Shown piece by piece: positions 7,504 to 15,618 of a DNA stretch of 64,000 nucleotides. The translations under genes were made by a program, and so were the position numbers. The notes beneath the pieces are model-generated. The model ran no database searches. It had not been told where the DNA came from and worked only from the letters and a program-made list of their open reading frames with translations. How positions within the stretch are numbered: position 1 is the first letter of the stretch; the number at the start of each line of letters is the position of its first letter. This stretch comes from Bog-473 sp963850095 (GTDB lineage Bacteria > Actinomycetota > Acidimicrobiia > Acidimicrobiales > RAAP-2). The stretch covers positions 62,001-126,000 of the forward strand of contig CAWKJX010000001.1 in NCBI GenBank assembly GCA_963850095.1, written 5' to 3'.

Positions 7504-9680
7504 TCGCGCACGCTGTGGGCGGCGCGCCATCCCGCCTTCACGTGGACGGGCTTGGCCGAGCACGTCTTCTGCTGACCGATGACGTCGATCGCCTGCACCA
7601 GGCTGAGCAGGTCGTCGATTCCCTGCGCCGGGCTGGGCCTGGCATAGAGATACCCCTGCCCGAAGTCGCACCCGAGCCGCTGCAGCTCGACATGCTGTTC
7701 CTCGGACTCGATCCCCTCCGCCACCACTTGCAGGCCGAATTCGGCGCCGATGGCCAGCACCGAGCGGACGACCATCGACTCCTCGCTGCCGACGCACACC
7801 GAGTCGACGAAGCTCTTGTCGATTTTGATCACGTCGACCGGAAAGCGCTGCAGGTGCGACAACGAGGAGTAGCCGGTGCCGAAGTCGTCGATGGCGATGG
7901 TGACGCCGAGGGACCACAGGGACTCGAGCAGGGTCCGCGCCCCGGCGACATCGCTGATCAGCGCCCCCTCGGTCACCTCCACCATGAGCGCCCCGGGTCC
8001 GATGCCGGCCTCGGTCATGGCCTGGTGGATTACTTCGGGCAGGCTCGGGTCCCGCAGCTGGGCCGCGGAGAGGTTGACGCTGACCATCATGGTGTCGTCG
8101 AACTCGTCACGCCAACGTCGGATGTGGCGGCAGGCCTCGCGCAGCACCACCTTGCCGAGCGGGACGATCAGACCCGTCTCCTCGGCCACATCGAGGAAAT
8201 CGGCCGGTGACAGCATCCCCATGGTCGGGTGCCGCCAGCGCACCAGCGCCTCGACCATGTCGACCCGGCCGTCGGTCATGGAGATGATCGGCTGGTAGTG
8301 CACGGTGATCTCTTCGGTCTGGAGCGCGGCGCGCAACCACGACTCCACATCGAGGCGGTGCATGACGACTTCTTGCATCTCTTCGGAGAAGAACGCGAAC
8401 TGGCCCTTGCCACTGGCCTTGGCGTGGTACATGGCCAGGTCCGCCTGCATGAGCACGGTGTCGGCGTCGGCCCGCTCGCCGAACTGGGCGATCCCGATAC
8501 TGGCGCTGATCCGCAGCTGGTGACCGGCCACGTCGAAGGGCCTCTCGAGGGCCTCCATGAGCCGGCGGGCCACCACGCTGGCCCGGTCACCCGCGCCGGA
8601 AGGGTCCTCGACCAGCACGGCGAACTCGTCCCCGCCCAGCCGGGCCGTCAGGCTGGGCTGGCCCACGCAGCCCCGGAGGCGGTCGCTCACCCCTATCAGC
8701 AACTGGTCCCCGATGCCGTGGCCGAAGCCGTCGTTGACCGTCTTGAAGTCGTCGAGATCGATGAAGAGGACGGAGTTGCGGCAGCCGGCTGGGCCTGCGA
8801 CCTCGACCGACCCCTCCACGCGGCCGCGCAGCAGGGCGCGGTTGGCCAGGCCGGTCAACGAGTCGTGGAAGGCCCGGTGCACGAGCTCGTCCTCGAGCAC
8901 CTTGCGCTCGTCCACCACGCGGTGGTTGATGACGATGCCCCGCACCGTCGGCTCGTCGAGCAGGTTGGTGAACATCGACTCGGCCCAGCGCCACCGTCCC
9001 TGCGAGTCCACCAGCCGCATTTCGACGGACTGCGACACGGCGGGGTCGGCCAGCACCGCTGCGAACGCGCCCGACGCCGTCGCCTGGTCCTCGGGGTGCA
9101 CGAACTCACCACCGGTCTGACCCAGCCGGTGCCCGGCTCCCCAACCCAGGATGCGCTCGACGGCCGGCGACTCCCAGCTCAGGCGGCCCTGCTCGTCGAG
9201 GACCGTGATCATGTCCGTGGCCCGCTGCACCAGGGCCCGGAACCGTTGCTCGCTCTCGCCCTGGGCCTCGGCCTGGACCGCCCGCCTCGTGGTTCCCCGC
9301 ACGGCGATGATCAGGTAGGTCACCAGCTCGCCGATCAGGATGAAGAAGACGCCGCGGCTGACCCAGTCGCTCGTGGCCTGCGGAAGGTGCGTGGCCACGT
9401 CCGCCGGCAGGAGCGGCCCGGCCATCACCATGGCCACCAGCCCGGAAGTCAGAGCGCCGCGGGGGCCGAAGCGCAGGCCGGCCAGGAAGACAGGGAGGAA
9501 GAACCAGTCCGGTGCGACGCTGTTGGCGCCGCCGACGGCGTAGGCGGCGAAGAAGGCGGTCGGGAACAGCAGCAGAATCACGGCCAGCGCCAGTGGCGCC
9601 GGCAGGTGGGACAGCGTGAGCCAGGAGATCACCCGGACGGAACGGGACTCCGGGTCGGACTCCTCCGGGACCTTGGCCAC
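7500..9680 (-). CDS. Membrane-bound PAS-GGDEF-EAL cyclic-di-GMP protein
   Basis: A 726-residue signalling protein. Residues about 20-130 hold several membrane segments of a sensory region, about 145-265 a PAS domain with PAC-like end, about 275-440 a GGDEF domain with an intact LGGDEF motif, and about 455-705 an EAL domain with MVEALVRWRHP, a DDFGTGYSS loop and the late EGIE. Both catalytic motifs are conserved, so it could make and break cyclic di-GMP; which activity dominates cannot be told. The TAA overlaps the TAG of the convergent small gene. It sits between the two halves of the mycofactocin region with no evident functional link. Confidence 0.93.
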   Translation of the reverse strand: MAKVPEESDPESRSVRVISWLTLSHLPAPLALAVILLLFPTAFFAAYAVGGANSVAPDWFFLPVFLAGLRFGPRGALTSGLVAMVMAGPLLPADVATHLPQATSDWVSRGVFFILIGELVTYLIIAVRGTTRRAVQAEAQGESEQRFRALVQRATDMITVLDEQGRLSWESPAVERILGWGAGHRLGQTGGEFVHPEDQATASGAFAAVLADPAVSQSVEMRLVDSQGRWRWAESMFTNLLDEPTVRGIVINHRVVDERKVLEDELVHRAFHDSLTGLANRALLRGRVEGSVEVAGPAGCRNSVLFIDLDDFKTVNDGFGHGIGDQLLIGVSDRLRGCVGQPSLTARLGGDEFAVLVEDPSGAGDRASVVARRLMEALERPFDVAGHQLRISASIGIAQFGERADADTVLMQADLAMYHAKASGKGQFAFFSEEMQEVVMHRLDVESWLRAALQTEEITVHYQPIISMTDGRVDMVEALVRWRHPTMGMLSPADFLDVAEETGLIVPLGKVVLREACRHIRRWRDEFDDTMMVSVNLSAAQLRDPSLPEVIHQAMTEAGIGPGALMVEVTEGALISDVAGARTLLESLWSLGVTIAIDDFGTGYSSLSHLQRFPVDVIKIDKSFVDSVCVGSEESMVVRSVLAIGAEFGLQVVAEGIESEEQHVELQRLGCDFGQGYLYARPSPAQGIDDLLSLVQAIDVIGQQKTCSAKPVHVKAGWRAAHSVRD

Positions 9681-9752
9681 TGCGTTCTCTCGGCGGGCCC
9701 CGCCTGGGAATTGAGAATTATTTCGGACAACCCTCCTGGTGAGGGCGCCTCT

Positions 9753-10577
9753 TCACCGGTGCCGGCGGGCACGCCAGACCGCGGTGCGATAGGCCAGGTC
9801 GAACGTCGCGTCGCCCTCGACGCCCAGGGCGTCTCGCAGGAGCCGGCGAGCCGTGTCGAAAAGCCGCCGCCGGTCGGCCTCCCTCATCAGGATGACCCAG
9901 CTGTAGGTGCCCAGGAGCCCGACGAGCTGGTCGGCGGTCAACCCGACTTCCCAGGCGAAGACCTTCGCCTCGGGCTGGTCGAACGGCACCCCCGGGGGGA
10001 TCACCAGGACCTGCTCGGCGCCGTGGGGGTTGCGCAGCGCCGCGGTCAGCTCGGCCGCGCTCGCCTCGTCGAGGGCGAGTCGCAGGTCACCGAGCAGGTG
10101 CTGGGTCAGCGCGACGAAAGAGGCGAGGTCGGGCCCCGACCACATGACGCCGAGCACCCCCCCGGGCACCAGGACGCGCCCCACCTCGTGCAGCGTGGGG
10201 ACCAGGTCCATCCAGTGCCAGGACGCGCTGGCGAGCACCGCCTCGGCGCAGCCAGGGGCCAGCGGGATCGACTCACCCGTGCCGGCCACCGCCCGCACCC
10301 CGGGCAGGGTCTCGGTCAGGACCTGGCGCATGCGGTCGTCCGGCTCGACGGCGACCACTTCGTCCGCCCGTCCCACCAGCCGGCGGGTCAGCCCGCCGGT
10401 GCCGGCGCCCAGGTCGACCACCCGGCCCAGGTGGCCCGGGAGCAGCCAGGCCACGGCCTCGGCCGACGGGCCCGGTCGGTAGCGCCCGTAGTCGTCCGCG
10501 ATGGATCCGAAGCTCGAGGCGCGCTCGGCCCTCTGCTCGGGTGTCAGGGCGGAGCGGCCCGGTTCCGCGCCGGTCAC
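9753..10577 (-). CDS. Class I SAM-dependent methyltransferase
   Basis: A 274-residue methyltransferase. The SAM-binding motif I is VVDLGAGTGGLTRRL, followed by an acidic VEPDDRM loop and a post-motif ASWHWMD segment typical of the Methyltransf_11 group near UbiE and trans-aconitate methyltransferases. I chose the GTG at 10577, giving VTGAEPGRSALTPEQRAERASS; a longer frame to 10667 would run into the mftD promoter region. It is divergent from mftD. The substrate is unknown. Confidence 0.82.
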   Translation of the reverse strand: MTGAEPGRSALTPEQRAERASSFGSIADDYGRYRPGPSAEAVAWLLPGHLGRVVDLGAGTGGLTRRLVGRADEVVAVEPDDRMRQVLTETLPGVRAVAGTGESIPLAPGCAEAVLASASWHWMDLVPTLHEVGRVLVPGGVLGVMWSGPDLASFVALTQHLLGDLRLALDEASAAELTAALRNPHGAEQVLVIPPGVPFDQPEAKVFAWEVGLTADQLVGLLGTYSWVILMREADRRRLFDTARRLLRDALGVEGDATFDLAYRTAVWRARRHR

Positions 10578-10681
10578 GGGGGCCGACCATAACGGCCGGA
10601 CCAGGGCGTTGCCCCGGGCGCCTAAAGTCTCCCGGTCACGCTGCGCCGCCGTGCGCACCGGCGGCACGAGAGGGTTTCCCT

Positions 10682-11854
10682 ATGGCGAACAAATGGTTCG
10701 AGACGGTGGCCGAGGCGCAGCGCCGGGCGAAGAAGCGGTTGCCGAAGTCGGTCTACGGCGCCCTCGTCGCCGGGTCGGAACGGGGCACGACGCTCGAGGA
10801 CAACATCACCGCCTTCGGCGAGCTCGGGTTCGCTCCCCACGTCGCCGGGCTGGCGGCCAGCCGGGACCTGACCACCAAGGTCATGGGTCAGGAGATCTCC
10901 TTCCCGGTCGTCATCTCACCCACCGGCGTGCAGGCGGTGCACCCCGAGGGCGAGGTCGCCGTGGCCCGCGCCGCGGCGGCGCGCGGTACCGCCATGGGTC
11001 TGAGCTCGTTCGCCAGCATGCCCATAGAGGACGTCGTGGCCGCCAACCCGCAGACCTTCTTCCAGATCTACTGGATAGGGTCGCGCGACCAGATTGCGGC
11101 GCGGGTCGAGCGGGCGCGGGCCGCCGGCGCCGTCGGACTCATCGCCACGCTCGACTGGTCGTTCTCCCACGGGCGCGACTGGGGCAGCCCCACCATCCCC
11201 GAGGCGATGAACGTGCGCACCATGTTGGCGTTCGCCCCCGAGGCGCTGACGCACCCGCGCTGGTTCTGGTCCTTCGCCAAGACCGGGAGAGCGCCCGACC
11301 TGACCACCCCCAACATGGTGGCCAAGGGAGAGCAGGCGCCGACGTTCTTCGGCGCCTACGGCGAGTGGATGGGTACTCCGCCACCCAGCTGGGAGGACGT
11401 GGCGTGGCTGCGCGAGCAGTGGGGTGGGCCCTTCATGCTCAAGGGGGTCAGCCGGGTCGACGACGCCCGGCGGGCCGTCGACGCCGGGGTGACCGCCATA
11501 TCCGTGTCGAACCACGGCGGCAACAACCTCGACGGGACGCCGGCGACCATCCGCACCCTGCCCGCGGTGGCCGAGGCGGTCGGCGACCAGATCGAGGTCC
11601 TGCTCGACGGCGGGGTGCGGCGCGGCGGCGACGCCGTCAAGGCAGTGGCCCTGGGGGCGCGCGCCGTCATGATCGGGCGCGCCTACCTGTGGGGATTGGC
11701 CGCCAACGGTCAGGCCGGCGTCGAGAACGTCCTGGACCTGCTGCGCAGCGGCTTCGAGTCAGCCCTGCTCGGGCTCGGGCACGCGTCGGCGCACGAACTG
11801 GCCCCGACCGACCTGGTGATCCCCGAGGGCTTCACCCGCTCGCTCGGGACCTGA
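10682..11854 (+). CDS. mftD: Pre-mycofactocin synthase MftD (FMN-dependent alpha-hydroxy-acid oxidase family)
   Basis: A 390-residue flavoenzyme that oxidatively deaminates the MftE product AHDP to premycofactocin, creating the redox-active alpha-keto amide. The sequence closely follows mycobacterial MftD from the N-terminus (WFETVAEAQRRAKKRLPKSV) through the FMN-binding and catalytic parts: FQIYW, the LKGV lysine, the VSNHGGNNLDGTP active-site loop, LLDGGVRRGGD and GRAYLWGLAANGQAGVENV. The ATG has GAGAGG eight bases upstream. It stands alone on the plus strand, about 5.5 kb from mftC and divergent from a methyltransferase, unlike the compact mycobacterial cluster. It converges on the alcohol dehydrogenase gene. 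Confidence 0.95.
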   Translation: MANKWFETVAEAQRRAKKRLPKSVYGALVAGSERGTTLEDNITAFGELGFAPHVAGLAASRDLTTKVMGQEISFPVVISPTGVQAVHPEGEVAVARAAAARGTAMGLSSFASMPIEDVVAANPQTFFQIYWIGSRDQIAARVERARAAGAVGLIATLDWSFSHGRDWGSPTIPEAMNVRTMLAFAPEALTHPRWFWSFAKTGRAPDLTTPNMVAKGEQAPTFFGAYGEWMGTPPPSWEDVAWLREQWGGPFMLKGVSRVDDARRAVDAGVTAISVSNHGGNNLDGTPATIRTLPAVAEAVGDQIEVLLDGGVRRGGDAVKAVALGARAVMIGRAYLWGLAANGQAGVENVLDLLRSGFESALLGLGHASAHELAPTDLVIPEGFTRSLGT

Positions 11855-11871
11855 ACGGCGCGCGCGGCGCG

Positions 11872-13026
11872 TCAGGCGTCGAACTTGACGACTCCGCGCA
11901 CGATGGTGCCGGCGGCCTGGTCGTCGTAGCCCTGCTGCACCTGGTCGAGCGAGTACTCCTGGGTGATGAGCTCGTCGATCTTGAGGTCGCCCTTCTCGTA
12001 GAGGTTGAGGAGGTTCGGCACCTGCACCCGCGGGCTCTGCGAGCCGAAGACGGTGCCGAGAATGGCCTGGTTGAACATGGCCAGGTTGAACAGGTTGAGC
12101 TGGACGTCCATCTGGTCGAACGGCGCAATGGCCGTCACCACCACCCGGGCGTCCTTGGAGCCGCAGGCGCAGGCGGCTGCGATCAGCTCGCCCTTGAGCA
12201 CGCCGGGCGTCAGGATGACCACGTCGGCGTTGCGACCCATGGTGAGCTCGGGGAGCATCATCTGGGCCTCGGCCAGCGAGGCCGCCGTGTGCGTGGCCCC
12301 GATCTCCTTGGCCCGCTCGAGCTTGAAGGGAACGGGGTCGACCGCCACGATGTGGCGCGCCCCGGCGATGCGGGCGCCCTGGATGGCCCCCGAGCCGACT
12401 CCGCCGGCGCCGGCCACCACCACGGTCTCGCCCGGCTTGACCTTGCCCCGGTCGACGGCCGAGCCGAACCCCGTGGCGATGCCGCAGCTGATCAACGCCG
12501 CCGCCTTCATGTTGTCCCACGGGTTGATGCGCACGAGCGAGTTCTCGTGGACGACCATTTCGTCGGCGAAGGTCCCCAGCTGCGCCATGCGGTTCAGGTT
12601 CTCGCCCCCCAGGTGGTAGCGGTAGGTGCCGTCGCTGATCATGCCGCCCGCCAGCGTCATCATGCCGAGGTCGCACAGGTTCTGGCGCCCGGACGCGCAC
12701 CAGTGACAGGTCCCGCACGACGGAATGAACGACACGGCGACGTGGTCGCCCTGGGCCACCTGGGTCACGTTGGTCCCGACCTCGGTCACGATGCCCGAGC
12801 CCTCGTGCCCGCCGACCACGGGGAACATGGACTTCACGCCCATCAGCTCGAGCACCTCGGGCGTCTGGCTGATGTCGCCCGTGCGCAGGTGCTCGTCGGA
12901 GTGGCACATGCCCGACCAGACCATCTTCACCCGCACCTCGCGGTTGCCGGGCGGGTCGATTTCGATCTCCTCGGTCTTCCAGGGCTCGTTCAGCCCGGTG
13001 CACACCGCCGCACGCGTCTTCGCCAT
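11872..13026 (-). CDS. NDMA-dependent (nicotinoprotein) zinc alcohol dehydrogenase
   Basis: A 384-residue class III-like zinc alcohol dehydrogenase of the group that holds NAD(H) tightly and is assayed with nitrosodimethylaniline; mycofactocin is its known electron acceptor partner. Catalytic zinc ligands are visible in SGMCHSDEH and GGHEGSG, structural zinc cysteines in CGTCHWCASGRQNLC, and the Rossmann motif in VVVAGAGGVGSGAIQGA. I chose the ATG at 13026, seven bases after GGGAGGG, rather than the ATG two codons upstream that is too close. It converges with mftD, 17 bases between stops. The alcohol oxidised is unknown. Confidence 0.93.
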   Translation of the reverse strand: MAKTRAAVCTGLNEPWKTEEIEIDPPGNREVRVKMVWSGMCHSDEHLRTGDISQTPEVLELMGVKSMFPVVGGHEGSGIVTEVGTNVTQVAQGDHVAVSFIPSCGTCHWCASGRQNLCDLGMMTLAGGMISDGTYRYHLGGENLNRMAQLGTFADEMVVHENSLVRINPWDNMKAAALISCGIATGFGSAVDRGKVKPGETVVVAGAGGVGSGAIQGARIAGARHIVAVDPVPFKLERAKEIGATHTAASLAEAQMMLPELTMGRNADVVILTPGVLKGELIAAACACGSKDARVVVTAIAPFDQMDVQLNLFNLAMFNQAILGTVFGSQSPRVQVPNLLNLYEKGDLKIDELITQEYSLDQVQQGYDDQAAGTIVRGVVKFDA

Positions 13027-13123
13027 CGTCATTCCCTCCCTGAGGTTCGCGTCAACCAGACGCATCCTCAGTATCGTCGCCCGCCCGGCCGGGGACAACC
13101 GGGCCCGGCGGTAGTGTGCCCGC

Positions 13124-14062
13124 GTGCCCGTCCCCGCCGTGTTCGCCGACGTGGCCGCCCGGGTGCGCAACTGGGGGCGGTGGGGGCCCGACGACGAAAT
13201 CGGCACCCTGAACTTCGTCGACGACGCGGCGCGGCGCCGGGCCGCGGCGTCGGTGGTGTCCGGCCGGGCCTTCGCCCTCGGGCTGCCGCTCTCGGAGGCG
13301 GAGGGGATCCAGGCCGGGTTCATCGAAGGCCGGGTCAACCCGACCCGCACCATGGTCCAGGTCAACCTGCCGGTCAACGCCGACCAACCCGACTGGGTCC
13401 GCTTCAGCGAGGACGTGCTCACGCTGGCCACCCAGTGCGCCACCCACTGGGACGCGCTGGCCCACAGCAGCTACGGCGGGGTGATCTACAACGGGTACCC
13501 GGCGTCCAGTGTCTCCGCCGACGGTGCGGCCCGGTGTGGCATCCACCGGCTGACCACGGTCGTCAGCCGGGGTGTCCTGCTCGACGTCGCCCGCGCCCTC
13601 GGGCACGAGGTGCTCCCGGCGGGCCACGCCATCAGTCCCGACGATCTCAGTGCGGCGTGCGAGCTGGCCCGGGTGGCCGTCGAGCCGGGTGACATCGTGC
13701 TGGTCCGCACCGGCCAAATGGTGCATCTCGCTCCCGGGCGGCGCGACCTGATCGCCTACACGTTCCCCTCACCCGGCCTCACCATCGAGACGGCGGAGTG
13801 GTTCCACGCGCACGACGTGGCCGCCGTGGCCACCGACACGCTCCCCTTCGAGGTCATCCCCTGCCAGTACGAGGACGCCTACCTCCCGGTGCACCTGCTG
13901 CATCTGGTGGAGATGGGCCTGACGCAGGGCCAGAACTGGGTGCTCGACGCGCTGGCGGACGACTGCGCGGCGGACGGTCGCTACACCTTCCTGCTCGACG
14001 CCACCCCGCTGCCGCTCACGGCGGGCCTGGGCTCGCCCCTCAACCCGGTGGCGCTCAGGTAA
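13124..14062 (+). CDS. Cyclase / kynurenine-formamidase-like metal hydrolase
   Basis: A 312-residue member of the cyclase family (PF04199), metal-dependent hydrolases acting on amides or esters. The metal-binding pattern is represented by THWDALAHSSYGG in the middle, GDIVLVRTG after it and the PFEVIPCQYEDAYLPVHLLHL region toward the end. It starts with GTG and is divergent from the alcohol dehydrogenase with about 97 bases between. Its stop overlaps the end of the convergent TetR gene by eight bases. The substrate is not evident. Confidence 0.82.
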   Translation: MPVPAVFADVAARVRNWGRWGPDDEIGTLNFVDDAARRRAAASVVSGRAFALGLPLSEAEGIQAGFIEGRVNPTRTMVQVNLPVNADQPDWVRFSEDVLTLATQCATHWDALAHSSYGGVIYNGYPASSVSADGAARCGIHRLTTVVSRGVLLDVARALGHEVLPAGHAISPDDLSAACELARVAVEPGDIVLVRTGQMVHLAPGRRDLIAYTFPSPGLTIETAEWFHAHDVAAVATDTLPFEVIPCQYEDAYLPVHLLHLVEMGLTQGQNWVLDALADDCAADGRYTFLLDATPLPLTAGLGSPLNPVALR

Positions 14063-14879
14063 CGCGCTGGCGCCGCGGCGCGGTGGCCCCGCCCAGGACG
14101 GGGCCGGTGCGCGGGCGTGTCGCTTCGCGCGACGCCGGTTCGACCGGCGGCGGGGGCCGGCCCGTGACCGCCCAGTGCAACATCCGGGCCTGACTGTCGA
14201 CGAGATGGCCGGTCCGGATGCCCCAGAACTCGAAGCCGTAGCGGTGGGCGGACACGCTGGCGAACATGGCCACGAGCGTTCCCGCCACCGCCATCGGATC
14301 GGCGCCGGCCGGCGACGAGGTCGCCGTGCCCGGCGTCCCGTCGATGGCGGGACAGGCGGAGGCGATCACCTGCGCCAGCGCGACGGTCACCGCGTTCAGC
14401 GCGCGCACCCGGATACCGCGCAGCGGCGCGTCGCCCTCCTCGGTGGCCAGGTCGACGACGCGGAACACGGCGCGGTTGTCCTCCCAGTAGGCGAGGAACC
14501 CCTCGGTGACGGCGACGGCGGTGTCCCAGCTGGCGCCCTCCGACCAGTCGCCGCCGACCAGCTCGGCCAACTGGGCCGCCTGGTCCACCATGCCCTCGGC
14601 CAGCACGCGGATGGCCTGCTCGACGTTGCCGAAGTACTGGTAGAAGGTCGCCGGGGACGTGCGGGCCTGCCGGGCGATGTCGGTGACCTTGACCGATCGC
14701 CACGACGTGGTGGTGAGGAGCTCCACTGTGGCGTCGAGCAGGCGTTGGCGGGTCTGGCGACCCCGCTCGCCGGGAACTCGTCCGTCGGTGGTCGCCACCG
14801 ATTCGCCGTACTCTCCGTACTCGCCGTACTCGCCCAGGGCGACGATGGCGGCTTCGGACCCGCTGCGATCTGTCGCCAT
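14055..14879 (-). CDS. TetR-family regulator with an N-terminal GEY repeat
   Basis: A 274-residue regulator, longer than most of its family. The helix-turn-helix is near residues 50-85 (VKVTDIARQARTSPATFYQYF). Before it lies a short repeat GEYGEYGEYGE, encoded by a 9-bp tandem repeat, and after the ligand-binding part lies a basic, Pro-rich tail. It is divergent from a second TetR gene 63 bases away. Because it lies near mftD and the alcohol dehydrogenase it could control that region, but nothing in the sequence shows its targets. Confidence 0.85.
   Translation of the reverse strand: MATDRSGSEAAIVALGEYGEYGEYGESVATTDGRVPGERGRQTRQRLLDATVELLTTTSWRSVKVTDIARQARTSPATFYQYFGNVEQAIRVLAEGMVDQAAQLAELVGGDWSEGASWDTAVAVTEGFLAYWEDNRAVFRVVDLATEEGDAPLRGIRVRALNAVTVALAQVIASACPAIDGTPGTATSSPAGADPMAVAGTLVAMFASVSAHRYGFEFWGIRTGHLVDSQARMLHWAVTGRPPPPVEPASREATRPRTGPVLGGATAPRRQRVT
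14803..14834. repeat. 9-bp tandem repeat inside a TetR coding region
   Basis: About 3.5 copies of TCGCCGTAC, one copy with a single change. Each unit encodes three residues (Gly-Glu-Tyr on the minus strand), so slippage would change length without breaking the frame. Confidence 0.85.
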
Positions 14880-14942
14880 GGCGTCCCAGCGTAGTGGCCC
14901 TGTTCCCGAAGACCCAGGTGACGGGCCGGATACGATGGCGGC

Positions 14943-15551
14943 ATGGAGCAGACGGTGGCCCGCCCGCTCACTCGCGCGCAACAGGCCCGGCGCCAGCGCG
15001 TGATCGATGCAGCAATGGCGTTGGGGCTCGAAGGCGGATACGAGGCGGTGCAGATGCGGGACGTGGCGGCCCGGGCTGACGTCGCCATGGGCACCGTGTA
15101 CCGGTACTTCTCGAGCAAGGACCACCTCCTGGCGGCCACGCTCGTGCACTGGGTCGAGCTGCTCGACACCCGGATCGGCCAGCATCCGCCGCGCGGTGTG
15201 CATCCGGCCGACCGCGTGCTCAACGTCCTCGACCGCGCGCTGCGCGCCATGGGACGTCAGCCCAAGCTCGTCGCCGCCGTCTTCACGTCGCTGTCGTCCC
15301 CCGACCCGGCCGCCGTCGGTTGCCAGCAACAGATCACCCTGCTGATGGAGGGGATCATTTCACGGGCCATGGGTGAGCCCGGCATCCCCGACATGGCGGA
15401 CCGGGCCCGCATGATCGGTCACGTCTGGTATTCGGCCCTGGTGGGATGGATCAACGGGTGGTCCACCATGGCGCGGGTGTACGACGAGCTCGCCGTATCG
15501 GTGCGGTTGCTCCTACCCGACGAGCTGGTGGAACGGCAACCCGCGTGGTGA
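14943..15551 (+). CDS. TetR-family regulator similar to KstR
   Basis: A 202-residue repressor. The N-terminal helix-turn-helix (GGYEAVQMRDVAARADVAMGTVYRYFSSKDHLL) is very like that of KstR, which controls cholesterol and steroid catabolism in mycobacteria and rhodococci and binds a CoA-linked sterol. The C-terminal ligand domain also has the KstR-like length. No steroid-ring genes are in the window, so its regulon is unknown. It is divergent from the other TetR gene; a TACGAT element at about 14930 could be its -10 box. Confidence 0.85.
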   Translation: MEQTVARPLTRAQQARRQRVIDAAMALGLEGGYEAVQMRDVAARADVAMGTVYRYFSSKDHLLAATLVHWVELLDTRIGQHPPRGVHPADRVLNVLDRALRAMGRQPKLVAAVFTSLSSPDPAAVGCQQQITLLMEGIISRAMGEPGIPDMADRARMIGHVWYSALVGWINGWSTMARVYDELAVSVRLLLPDELVERQPAW

Positions 15552-15618
15552 CGACGGCGTCACGCCGGCGGCGGCGCGACCCTCGGGGGCGGAGGAGCCC
15601 CGCGCTAACGTCGTTTCG

